Of a stretch of 64,000 bases of DNA, positions 1 to 7,221 are shown one piece after another (position 1 is the stretch's first letter; every line of letters begins with the position of its first letter). Location of the stretch: positions 62,001 to 126,000 of the forward strand of contig CAXTAT010000001.1 of the NCBI GenBank assembly GCA_964242415.1, in the 5' to 3' direction. Origin of the DNA: DASWOJ01 sp964242415. GTDB lineage: Bacteria; Pseudomonadota; Alphaproteobacteria; Acetobacterales; Acetobacteraceae. The position numbers and the translations under genes are program-made. The notes beneath the pieces were generated by a model. The model had not been told where the DNA came from. It did no database searches and saw only the letters and a list, made by a program, of their open reading frames with translations.

Positions 1-1198
1 ACTCGATCACGGCGTCGCGCCGGCGCATGTACGTCTGGCGGACCCGCTTTAGCTGGCTGGCGAGGCTTCCGTTGCGGATGAACTGCGCGAGCGTCGCCTG
101 CTCTAGCCAAGGGCACCCGTTGTCAACCAATCCCTTAAGGGTCGTCGCGGCATGGATGAGGTCGTCTGGCAGGATCATGTAGCCCAGGCGCAGGCCGGGA
201 CCGAGCGACCGTGAGAAGGAGTTGAGGTAGATGACGCAGCCGTTGCGGTCGAGGGATTGCAGGGACGGAAGGATCGGACCCTCGTATCTGAAGTCAGAGT
301 CGTAATCGACTTCGAGGATGTAGGTGCCGGTGCGCGCCGCCCACTCGAGCAGCCGCAGCCGGCGTTCGAGGCTCATCGTCACGCCCGTCGGGAACTGGTG
401 GGAGGGCGTCACATAGACGAGCTTCACGCGGTGCGCGGGCAGCTTCCCGACGTCGAGGCCAGCGTCGTCGGTGCCGACCGGGATGACCTTGCCGCCGTAG
501 CACTCGAACAGGAACGCCGCTCCCCGGTAGCAGGGCGCCTCGATGACAATGGGCGTGTTGACGCCGACGAGCAGGTGCGCGGCGAGGTTGATCCCCTGCT
601 GCAGGCCGCTGACGATGATGATGCTGTCCGCAGTCGTCTTGATGCCGCGGGCCGGCCCGACGAAATCGGCGATCAGCTCGCGCAATTCGGGCAGCCCCGA
701 AGGGTCGTTATAGCGGCTGATCCGTTCCGCGGCGCCGCCAAGGCATTCGAGAACGAGCCGGCGCCAGGTCTTTTCCGGAAAAGAGTGCGCGTCGGCGCGG
801 CCGAAGCGGAAGTCGATCCCAATCGACGGATCCGATGGATGATAAAGTCCGGGCAGCCCGCGTGCGGAATAAGGCAATGGCAGGTTTACGGCGATCGGTG
901 CGACGCCCTTGTCGATCATCCTCTTGGCGCCGCTCGACAGGCCGTCCTCGGGAATGACCGAGCGGACGAAGGTGCCCTTGGCGGGCGCCGTGTAGATATA
1001 ACCGTCGGCGAAAAGCCGTTCGTAGGCTTCCGAAACCGTGTTGCGCGATACGCCGAGCTGCCGGCTCAGTTCGCGGGAACTCGGCAGGCCGCCGCCGACC
1101 TTTAGCTGGCCGCCGCGGATGAGTGAGGTCATCTGCTCGAAGATTTGCATCTGCAGGCTGAGGCCGCTGGCTGGGTCCAGATGTATCGCGATCTGCAT
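1..1198 (-). CDS. MocR/PdxR-type GntR-aminotransferase regulator, 3' truncated
   Basis: A transcription factor of the GntR family, MocR subfamily, by its layout. A winged helix at about residues 10-75 (SSRELSRQLGVSRNTVSEAY is the recognition region) is joined to a class I aminotransferase-like domain that in this family senses PLP or an amino acid adduct. The ATG at 1196-1198 (MQIAIHLDPASG) gives a normal N-terminus. The C-terminus lies beyond the left edge. The residue that should be the PLP-binding lysine (family pattern SFSKxLxPGLRxGY) reads Arg: NSFSRSLGPGLRLGY, Arg codon CGG at 209-211, residue 330. If real, the internal aldimine cannot form. The target is unknown, because MocR proteins usually control a divergent gene and only a repeat lies upstream here. 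Confidence 0.85.
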   Translation of the reverse strand, partial: MQIAIHLDPASGLSLQMQIFEQMTSLIRGGQLKVGGGLPSSRELSRQLGVSRNTVSEAYERLFADGYIYTAPAKGTFVRSVIPEDGLSSGAKRMIDKGVAPIAVNLPLPYSARGLPGLYHPSDPSIGIDFRFGRADAHSFPEKTWRRLVLECLGGAAERISRYNDPSGLPELRELIADFVGPARGIKTTADSIIIVSGLQQGINLAAHLLVGVNTPIVIEAPCYRGAAFLFECYGGKVIPVGTDDAGLDVGKLPAHRVKLVYVTPSHQFPTGVTMSLERRLRLLEWAARTGTYILEVDYDSDFRYEGPILPSLQSLDRNGCVIYLNSFSRSLGPGLRLGYMILPDDLIHAATTLKGLVDNGCPWLEQATLAQFIRNGSLASQLKRVRQTYMRRRDAVIE

Positions 1199-1214
1199 GC
1201 TTACCGACCCGTGT

Positions 1215-1429
1215 CGCGTTGTTGCACGGATGATTCGTAGACTCATCAGTGTCGTAAGCTACGCCAGAAGCACGTCTTGGGCCAAAATGGCGTAGGTCAT
1301 TCTGGATCAGGTGGCCTGTCCGAGCTGTTGCGACCTTTTATCAGCTACGCCTCGCCGACGCCGAAGGTATCTTGCTGAAATCGCTCGGTAGCCTCTCCAG
1401 GCTCAACTGCTGATCCATGCAACAACGCC
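1215..1429. repeat. MITE-like 215 bp dispersed element, copy 1
   Basis: The element starts with gcgttgttgcacggat (from 1216) and ends with atccatgcaacaacgc (from 1413), which are imperfect terminal inverted repeats. A second copy of the same length lies inverted at 32119-32333, and a 5'-truncated third lies at about 34040-34197. The copies align over their whole length but have diverged. The termini resemble the GGCTTTGTTGCAT-type ends of IS5/IS903 elements, whose transposase shards are scattered in this window. No coding capacity. Confidence 0.75.
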
Positions 1430-1450
1430 GCAGAGGGGGCCAATTCGCGC

Positions 1451-1544
1451 TAGCCGCTCTGACACCTGACGATGAAGCCTCATCGGTCCTGCGGGCCGGC
1501 GCCCTCTTGGCCGTGCTGGAGCACCCGGACACCGGCTGGCCTTG
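1451..1544 (+). pseudogene. C-terminal coding remnant, unidentified
   Basis: Directly behind the MITE-like element an open frame reads LTPDDEASSVLRAGALLAVL and ends EHPDTGWP-stop. It looks like the tail of a real protein cut off by the insertion, but I do not recognise the family. The rest of 1545-1750, up to cspA, shows nothing definite apart from the cspA leader. Confidence 0.35.
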
Positions 1545-1750
1545 ATGCGGCAGTCAGCCGTTCTCGATCAGCCCGCCGATCAAGGCCACTCTGCCATCGC
1601 AGCAGGCTGCCCACCAGCACCGCGAACGGAAGCCACGGCAACGGGCACTGATGGCAGATGCTCCTGGGCAGCCACGCGTCCTGAGCAAGCTTGGCACCCT
1701 GGTCGGGTTGTGGTTAGGGTCCCCCCCGCTTACGCAGGAGAGCAGCAGAC

Positions 1751-1954
1751 ATGGCGACTGGGACAGTCAAGTGGTTCAACCCGGAGAAGGGCTTCGGCTT
1801 CATCCAGCCGCAGGACGGCGGCAAGGACGTGTTCGTGCACATCACCGCGCTGCAGGCGGCTGGGATCAACAGCCTGAACGACGGCCAGAAGGTCAGCTAC
1901 GAGGTCGTGACCGAGCGTGGCAAGCAGGCCGCAGCCAACTTGAAGTTGGGCTGA
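1751..1954 (+). CDS. cspA: cold shock protein, CspA family
   Basis: A 67-residue single cold-shock domain that binds single-stranded nucleic acid as an RNA chaperone in the cytoplasm. The start MATGTVKWFNPEKGFGFIQP contains RNP1 (KGFGFI), and RNP2 follows (DVFVHI). Length is typical for the family. AGGAG about 11 nt before the ATG supports the start. A long untranslated leader, as cspA genes usually have, could lie in 1545-1750. The next small gene follows after 6 bp and is probably co-transcribed. Confidence 0.95.
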   Translation: MATGTVKWFNPEKGFGFIQPQDGGKDVFVHITALQAAGINSLNDGQKVSYEVVTERGKQAAANLKLG

Positions 1955-1960
1955 CCTGCG

Positions 1961-2197
1961 ATGCTGCGCGGCTTGGCCCAGCATCCGGTGACGACACCGG
2001 TTCCGCTCGTCAGGGGGCACTCGCGGTTCCGGCTTCGGGTCTGCCTCAAGGGGGGCGGCGTCAGGCCCTATGGCTGGGAGATCTACGACGAGGAGGACGG
2101 CAGGAGCGTCCGGCAGTCGTCGCAGCGGTTCCGCACATCGGCCGAAGCCTGGGAGGCAGGCTCGGCAACGTTGGGTAGCCAAGAACAAAGGCCGTGA
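1961..2197 (+). CDS. conserved small protein downstream of cspA
   Basis: A 78-residue soluble protein of unknown function. It has a charged beta-rich core (FRLRVCLKGGG, then YGWEIYDEEDG) and a helical end (SAEAWEAGSATL), with no signal peptide and no cysteine motif. It starts 6 bp after cspA on the same strand and probably shares its mRNA. The codon pattern and the WEIYDEEDG core suggest a real gene rather than a chance frame. Confidence 0.6.
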   Translation: MLRGLAQHPVTTPVPLVRGHSRFRLRVCLKGGGVRPYGWEIYDEEDGRSVRQSSQRFRTSAEAWEAGSATLGSQEQRP

Positions 2198-2299
2198 TCA
2201 AATGACTGCTTGCTTTTGGGGGAAACACCTGATGCCCGTTCGGCATAGCCGTATCCCGGGACGACGTTGAGCGCCTGTGCGCAGATGGGCGTTCAACGC

Positions 2300-2490
2300 C
2301 GGTGCTTGATCATCATGGGAGGATGGCGTTCGCAACCGCTGGCCTGGGCATCTCCAATGCCTCCACCTCTGCCTGCCTCATGTTGCGGCGAAGAACGCCG
2401 TCTCGTCGTGGCCCATGCCATGCAGGGTGAACACGGCCTTGGATGTGTCGAGGCCAATGCGCTCAAGGTTCATGCAAACGGTCCCCCAGG
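2300..2490 (-). pseudogene. IS110-family transposase, N-terminal remnant
   Basis: Minus-strand translation gives IGLDTSKAVFTLHG, the first RuvC-like aspartate motif of IS110-family (DEDD) transposases. After a frameshift near 2400 it continues as VLRRNMRQAEVEA. The remainder of the transposase is missing. Confidence 0.6.
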
Positions 2491-2615
2491 TTCGGATTCT
2501 GACAACCAAACCTTGGCACAAGACGCCGTGGGGCCGTCCACCCCAACATGGATGCTGCCTGTCATACCGCAGCCAGGGGCAATGTAAGCGACTCGTTCCT
2601 TCTCAGCTCCCGGGA

Positions 2616-2748
2616 TGCCCACCTTGCCGTTCAAGCTGAACCAAGACCGCCGCCGCCACACTCCCAAGCAGACGCGCAAGGTCACGAGCTCGCTGGGAGC
2701 GCTGCTCCGCAACTGGCGCGCGTATGACTCCGGCTTGCCCCAGCGCGG
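2616..2748 (+). pseudogene. IS5-family transposase, N-terminal shard
   Basis: The frame reads LPFKLNQDRRRHTPKQ and further on LPQRGSLTV, matching the usual N-terminus of IS5/IS903-type transposases (MPxKxNxxRRxxIPKQ ... LRxRGSLTxW). The match breaks off after RGSLTV, where the repeat of 2757-2815 begins. Confidence 0.6.
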
Positions 2749-2756
2749 CAGCCTGA

Positions 2757-2815
2757 CCGTAGCGGCTTGCGCTTATCGGCCTGACCCGGCTCACACTCGC
2801 TGGGACTGAGCGGGC
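2757..2815 (-). repeat. CCAGCGAG-GTGAGCCGG repeat, copy 1
   Basis: Read on the minus strand this is agtcccagcgagtgtgag followed by ccgggtcaggccgataagcg and caagccgctacgg. The same unit occurs at 4842-4910 and in short form at 4635-4660. Nature unknown. It abuts the IS5 shard, so it may be part of a compound insertion. The rest of 2816-2987 holds nothing I can identify. Confidence 0.55.
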
Positions 2816-2987
2816 CGGGCAAGGAAGCCGGGGCTTTGTTGCCCGCCACGTTCCGGCGGCGCGGGACCGTGTAAACACCGGGTCTGCCGGGCAATGAACC
2901 CGTGTAGGCTTTCAACGTGTCCGAACCGAACGCCCGCGCGGGTTTCCTGCCTCGATCACCGCCGAGGTCATGCCACGCCCGTGAGCG

Positions 2988-3587
2988 TCACTCCCACCAC
3001 ATCGGGACGATGGACACGACGAGCAGGAGGCCCAGCCCGGCATTGAGCACCCGCCACTGCCGCGCGGTCCGCAGCAGCCGGGCGAGCAGCAGCCCGGCCA
3101 GGCACCAGAGTGACAGCGACACGGCCGCGGCAAGGCCGAAGGCCGAACCCAGCAGCACGGCAAGCTGCAGCGGCCCGCTTCCCAGGGCGGCGAACGACGC
3201 CGCGGCGCCAAGGGCCATGGCCCAGCCTTTCGGGTTCAGCCACAGCAGGCAGGCCCCGCCCAGGAAGCTCGTCGGCACCCCCATGTCCGCCCGCAGGCGT
3301 GGCGGCCCGCTCCCCGCGATCTTCCAGGCGAGCCACAATAGGTAGGCCGACCCGGCCAGCCGCATGGCCGTTTGCAGGGATGGCGCCGCCAGCAGCAGGC
3401 CAGCCAGCCCGGCCGCCGCGGCGGCAGCCAGCGAGGCCAGGCCCGCGGCGATGCCCGCCATGAGCGGCACGGAGCGCCGGAACCCGAACTGCGCCCCCGA
3501 CGCCGTCGCCAGCGTCGTGGCGCCGCCCGGCGTGATGGTCGAGACGACCACGAACAACGCAAGCGGCAAGATCGTGTCAGACGCCAT
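2988..3587 (-). CDS. LysE/RhtB-family amino acid exporter
   Basis: An inner-membrane exporter of the LysE superfamily, about 199 residues and nearly all hydrophobic, with five to six predicted membrane segments. The N-terminal region TITPGGATTLATASGAQFG corresponds to the family motif TPGPxxxxxxxxGxxxG with Ala/Thr substitutions, followed by YLLWLAWK and WLNPKGWAMALG. I choose the ATG at 3585-3587 (MASDTIL), behind GGAG, over the GTG 30 bp upstream. It is divergent from the LysR gene at 3678, the usual arrangement in which the LysR protein controls the exporter. The exported amino acid cannot be told. Confidence 0.85.
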   Translation of the reverse strand: MASDTILPLALFVVVSTITPGGATTLATASGAQFGFRRSVPLMAGIAAGLASLAAAAAAGLAGLLLAAPSLQTAMRLAGSAYLLWLAWKIAGSGPPRLRADMGVPTSFLGGACLLWLNPKGWAMALGAAASFAALGSGPLQLAVLLGSAFGLAAAVSLSLWCLAGLLLARLLRTARQWRVLNAGLGLLLVVSIVPMWWE

Positions 3588-3677
3588 GGTGCCGGGCTTC
3601 TCCGTCGGGAGCGGCACGCTAGGTCCGTTGCTGGGCTGATGTGAAACTAATGTTCGTCATGCCGGACATTAGCAGGC

Positions 3678-4556
3678 ATGATGCCAAGCATGACGCGCAA
3701 TCTCGACACCAGCCTGATCCGCACCTTCGTGGCAGTCGCGGACACGGCCAGCATGACAGCGGCGGCGAACGCCCTCCACCTCACGCAGGGTGCCGTCAGC
3801 CAGCAGGTCAAGCGGCTGGAGGAGGCGCTCGGGTGCAGCCTGTTCGAGCGCGACCGGCGCGGCCTGCGGCTGACCCTGGCCGGCGAGCGCCTGTTCGGCC
3901 GGGCCAAGCGGCTGCTGAGCTTGAACGACGAGATATGGGCGGAGATGACCACGGATGCCGTCGAGGGCCGGGTTCGGCTCGGCGCGCCTCCCGACCTGGT
4001 GGGCACGCGCCTGGCTCCCGTGCTGAAGGCGTATGCGGACGCTTTTCCGCGGGTGGAGGTGTCCCTGCTGTGCGGGCCGTCGCCGGACCTGGCCCGGGCG
4101 CTGGCGGCGGGGCAGGTTGACCTTGCCATCATAGAGGAACTGGTCGGCCTGTCTGCGGGCGAGTGCCTCTGCATCGAGCGGCTCGTCTGGGCCGGGGCCA
4201 AGGCCGGCGCCGCGCACCTGAAGCGTCCCCTGCCGCTGTCGATGGTGGCCGACACCTGCGCGTTCCGCCCCGTCGTCCTGGCGACCTTGGGCGAGCGCGA
4301 CCTGGCGTGGCGGACGGTGTTCGAGACCGGCAGCATGGAGGCGACGGTTGCGACCGTGCGGGCGGACCTTGCGGTGTCTGCCTGGCTGGCGTCCACCGTC
4401 CCGCCCGACCTGGACATCCTGCCCGCCGGCTCCGGCCTGCCGGAGCTGCCGAACTTCGCGGTCAGCCTGCACGTGCCGCGCCATCAAACAGGGGCGGCCA
4501 CGGAACTGGCCTGTTACATCCGGGACGGCCTGGTGCGGCGCCGCCACGCGGCCTGA
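3678..4556 (+). CDS. LysR-family regulator divergent from lysE
   Basis: A 292-residue LysR-type transcription factor. The N-terminal helix-turn-helix covers about residues 9-68 (FVAVADTASMTAAANALHLT, then QGAVSQQVKRLEEALG) and a periplasmic-binding-protein-like effector domain follows. Two or three Met codons (3678, 3681, 3690) are possible starts. It is transcribed away from the LysE exporter with about 90 bp between start codons, so it likely regulates that gene and senses its amino acid. Confidence 0.85.
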   Translation: MMPSMTRNLDTSLIRTFVAVADTASMTAAANALHLTQGAVSQQVKRLEEALGCSLFERDRRGLRLTLAGERLFGRAKRLLSLNDEIWAEMTTDAVEGRVRLGAPPDLVGTRLAPVLKAYADAFPRVEVSLLCGPSPDLARALAAGQVDLAIIEELVGLSAGECLCIERLVWAGAKAGAAHLKRPLPLSMVADTCAFRPVVLATLGERDLAWRTVFETGSMEATVATVRADLAVSAWLASTVPPDLDILPAGSGLPELPNFAVSLHVPRHQTGAATELACYIRDGLVRRRHAA

Positions 4557-4634
4557 CGGACAGGTGTGTTCAGACCCCTCCGTTTCCCTGCCCGGCGGCA
4601 CCCCATCCAGGACGGCGCGCATCCGTCCAGTCGG

Positions 4635-4660
4635 CTCAGTCCCAGCGAGCGTGAGCCGGG
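4635..4660 (+). repeat. CCAGCGAG-GTGAGCCGG repeat, short copy
   Basis: Contains cccagcgagcgtgagccgg, identical over 19 bases to the copy at 4842. The two copies lie in direct orientation on either side of the inverted-repeat element at 4706-4819. Confidence 0.5.
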
Positions 4661-4705
4661 GCTGGTGATTGCAAGCCCGTCCCACCGTGTTCGCGCCCAG
4701 GGTCA

Positions 4706-4819
4706 CGCGACGGTTCTTGGCTACTTTCGATGACTCACGGCTGGACCTGCGAGGAGCGCCGCAGGGCCGTGCCAAATTCGCACTGGCACCCTCATCTAAA
4801 GTGGCCAAGAGCCCACGCG
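4706..4819. repeat. inverted-repeat element, about 115 bp
   Basis: Left arm cgcgacggttcttggctact (4706 onward) and right arm, read inverted, gcgtgggctcttggccactt (from 4819 back) match over about 27 positions with roughly six differences. No open frame with known similarity lies between them. It may be a small MITE or the ends of a decayed insertion sequence. Confidence 0.4.
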
Positions 4820-4841
4820 ACGTGAGTCAGGCGCACCCGAT

Positions 4842-4910
4842 AATCCCAGCGAGCGTGAGCCGGATCAGGCAGATAAGCGCAAGCCAGCCTGCGGATGAAT
4901 GCAAGCCGCT
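4842..4910 (+). repeat. CCAGCGAG-GTGAGCCGG repeat, copy 3
   Basis: Reads cccagcgagcgtgagccgg then atcaggcagataagcgcaag, matching the inverted copy at 2757-2815. The following 4911-5179 is gene-free. It contains only a weak short palindrome (gagtattcttactc, about 5160) near the end of the methyltransferase gene, and I see nothing else in it. Confidence 0.5.
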
Positions 4911-5179
4911 ATACTTGAAGCCTGTTTGAGCGTGCAATTTCAGAGTTTTGCTCTACTGCCCCGGCATCCCGCCCGATGCTCCAAGGAACATGGCGGGGTC
5001 AGGCTACGGCCCAGCCCCACCTTCAGTCGCCGGTTGCGCGCAACCGGCACTCAAGCGGCGTGGGCCAGCCCACGCCCAAATACCCTGTCCGTTGCCTAGA
5101 ACGTTGTTATCATCATCTCAAACAGGCTTTTAGTTCGGCTCCGTATAGAATTAGGGTAACGAGTATTCTTACTCCCCTC

Positions 5180-6343
5180 CTATGTCGGCAAGGCGATACC
5201 CAGGAGCCGGGCATCCTGAGCTGGAACCGTCAGGTCAGGGCAGCAGAGCGTGACCTCAAGCGTGTCCGCACCTTCCGAAAGGGTCACTTCCGCGCGCAAG
5301 GCGGTCGCCCCCGGGTGGCAAAGCGTCAACGTGCCGTTCACCTCCACGCCACAGGCAGCGGCGAAGCCCGGCCGGCTCTCCAGCATGAATGGGATGTCGA
5401 TATGCAGGCTCACGGCAGCCGAGCCTGGGCCTGCAAGCTGCCAGCTCATGTGGCGCGCGCCGGTCCAGCGGAACGAACCCTTGGGACCAGCCTCGATCCG
5501 GTGCCAGTCTGGGGACGGCTCGCCAACTGGGGCCACCAGCCGCAGCGGGAGCGCGCGAGGCCCGATGGATTGCGCGATCCGCGCACCATCGCCCGCCATC
5601 TCCGCCTGCCATGCCCACAGCCAGCCATTGCCGTGCCACACACCACCGTTGGACATGGCCAGCATCGCGGCCACGGTGAAGGTGCTGACATGGCCGTTGC
5701 GGGGCGCGATATACCACCAGGCGCCACGTACGGACTCGATATTCAGCGGCTGCAGCGACTCGCTGGCGATCACCAGGCCGTCGGATGCCAGAAAGGCGCG
5801 CACATCGTCGAACGTCGCGCGCGGCTGCAACGCGTGCTCCAACACCTCGAAGCAGGTGATGATGTCGAATTGGCCTTTGGGCCGCACGGGCTGGCTAAAC
5901 GGATCATAGACCTCCGCCCGGGTGAACCCGGCCGCGCGCATTTGTTCCGTGAAGCGGCCGGTGCCGCCACCATAGTCCAGCAGGCGCAGGCTTTCGCAGC
6001 CGGCCAGAAGCCGCGCCGCTGTCCGCGCCAGCCGGTCCGCCCGGGCGCCACCATATTCCGGGTCCACCCTGATGTAGTCTTCGTTATAGACAAACCGCGC
6101 GAGCGCATCCTGCGGCCAGTCATCGAAAATGGGTGAGAACAGAAAGCCGCACTGCGCACAGCGAAAATAGCTGACGGCGATGCCGGCCAAGCCGAATTGG
6201 TATTGCGTCGCATGGCCGCAATGCTTGAGAAAATCCACGGTATCGAAGAACCCTGCCGGGGAGCCGCATAGTTTGCAGGGCCGTGACATCGGCTGCGGCG
6301 CCAGGCGCGGCAGCGCCACCACGCGGTCCAGGGCATCAGTCAT
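5180..6343 (-). CDS. class I SAM-dependent methyltransferase with zinc ribbon
   Basis: A 387-residue cytoplasmic methyltransferase. An N-terminal zinc-ribbon-like CxxC pair (CKLCGSPAG and CAQCGFLF, about residues 22-65) precedes a Rossmann SAM domain with motif I LLDYGGGTGRF (about 120-130) and ITCFEVLEHAL (about 158-168). The C-terminal 120 residues look like a beta-rich accessory domain. This layout is common in enzymes that methylate sugars in O-antigen or capsule clusters. Its ATG overlaps the stop of the sulfotransferase gene (ATGA, 6340-6343), so the genes are translationally coupled. Confidence 0.8.
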   Translation of the reverse strand: MTDALDRVVALPRLAPQPMSRPCKLCGSPAGFFDTVDFLKHCGHATQYQFGLAGIAVSYFRCAQCGFLFSPIFDDWPQDALARFVYNEDYIRVDPEYGGARADRLARTAARLLAGCESLRLLDYGGGTGRFTEQMRAAGFTRAEVYDPFSQPVRPKGQFDIITCFEVLEHALQPRATFDDVRAFLASDGLVIASESLQPLNIESVRGAWWYIAPRNGHVSTFTVAAMLAMSNGGVWHGNGWLWAWQAEMAGDGARIAQSIGPRALPLRLVAPVGEPSPDWHRIEAGPKGSFRWTGARHMSWQLAGPGSAAVSLHIDIPFMLESRPGFAAACGVEVNGTLTLCHPGATALRAEVTLSEGADTLEVTLCCPDLTVPAQDARLLGIALPT

Positions 6344-7221
6344 GCGGCCATGCTCCTGTGCCGCTTACCTTGCCCCGGTCTGCCTTTTCCCGGCCCGCCT
6401 GTGCCAGACCCGCCTGTGCCAGACCCGCCTGTGCCAGGTCCACCTGTGCCAGGTTCGCCGCGAGCCAGGTCCGCCGCGAGCCAGTCCCGTTCGCGACGCA
6501 GCACAAAATCATAGCAGATGAATTCCGCGCCATTGATGTCCACCATTGCGCGGCGGACATCGCAACGATCGACGTCCACCGTGCCCTCGGACACATTGGC
6601 CAACGCGAGCCCGCGTCCGCCCAGATCAACGCCCAGGTGCCTCATGGCCCGGCCGAAGGACAGGCCAAGCCATTCATGGCTGAGCACCAAATCGAACCGC
6701 GCCAGCTCCGCCAGCGCGGCCTCGATCGCGGCGTCGCGGAGGGCTCGCGAGAGGAATTGCCGATGGCTGATCTCGGCCAGCAATGCGTCGGGCAGGAACT
6801 GCCGGATCTGGCCGAGGCGCAGATGTTCGATGAGGAACGGCGAATCGGAATAGATGAATTCCATCAGCGGGCGCCCACGTGCCAGCTCAACGGCCTCGCG
6901 CATGAAGCCGTCGCCCATGGGCGCGGGGTCCAGCGTCCGGTAATAGCGGTAAAGCGAAATGGCGCGCTCCACCGGGTCACGCATGACCGTGAACAACAGC
7001 GTGCCCTCCGACAGCCGCGTGTAGTCCCTTCGGTAGGCGTGGCCGGCATAGAAGCGGTAGGCCGCCAACTGGTCCGCGCCGTAGCACGCGTAATCCAGCG
7101 TTGTCATCGCAGGCAGGCTTTGCGGGCCATAAACCGCGCGCAGTGTTTCAGTGACCGCGGTGCCGGCGGTCTTCGGCACATGCACAAAGCAAAGGCTGGG
7201 CAGTGCGCAAGGCTGGCTCAC
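6340..7221 (-). CDS. sulfotransferase family 2 protein
   Basis: A 293-residue carbohydrate-type sulfotransferase that would move sulfate from PAPS to a glycan. The 5'-phosphosulfate loop is HVPKTAGTAVTETL (about residues 14-27) and the 3'-phosphate site is VMRDPVERAISLYRYY (about 79-94). The C-terminus ends in a low-complexity stretch of GTGGP/GTGGS units encoded by a 15 bp tandem repeat. It starts with GTG overlapping the stop of the glycosyltransferase gene (GTGA). With its neighbours it suggests a sulfated and methylated surface polysaccharide. Confidence 0.8.
   Translation of the reverse strand: MSQPCALPSLCFVHVPKTAGTAVTETLRAVYGPQSLPAMTTLDYACYGADQLAAYRFYAGHAYRRDYTRLSEGTLLFTVMRDPVERAISLYRYYRTLDPAPMGDGFMREAVELARGRPLMEFIYSDSPFLIEHLRLGQIRQFLPDALLAEISHRQFLSRALRDAAIEAALAELARFDLVLSHEWLGLSFGRAMRHLGVDLGGRGLALANVSEGTVDVDRCDVRRAMVDINGAEFICYDFVLRRERDWLAADLARGEPGTGGPGTGGSGTGGSGTGGPGKGRPGQGKRHRSMAA
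6395..6454. repeat. 15 bp tandem repeat, four units
   Basis: Four units of ccgcctgtgccagac with small changes sit at the 3' end of the sulfotransferase gene and encode GTGGS/P repeats. The length keeps the frame, so unit number can vary without breaking the protein. Confidence 0.8.

Noticed and set aside
257..1105. Long plus-strand open frame opposite the MocR gene
   Set aside because: It is a GC-rich shadow with no family signal, while the minus strand encodes a clear MocR protein.
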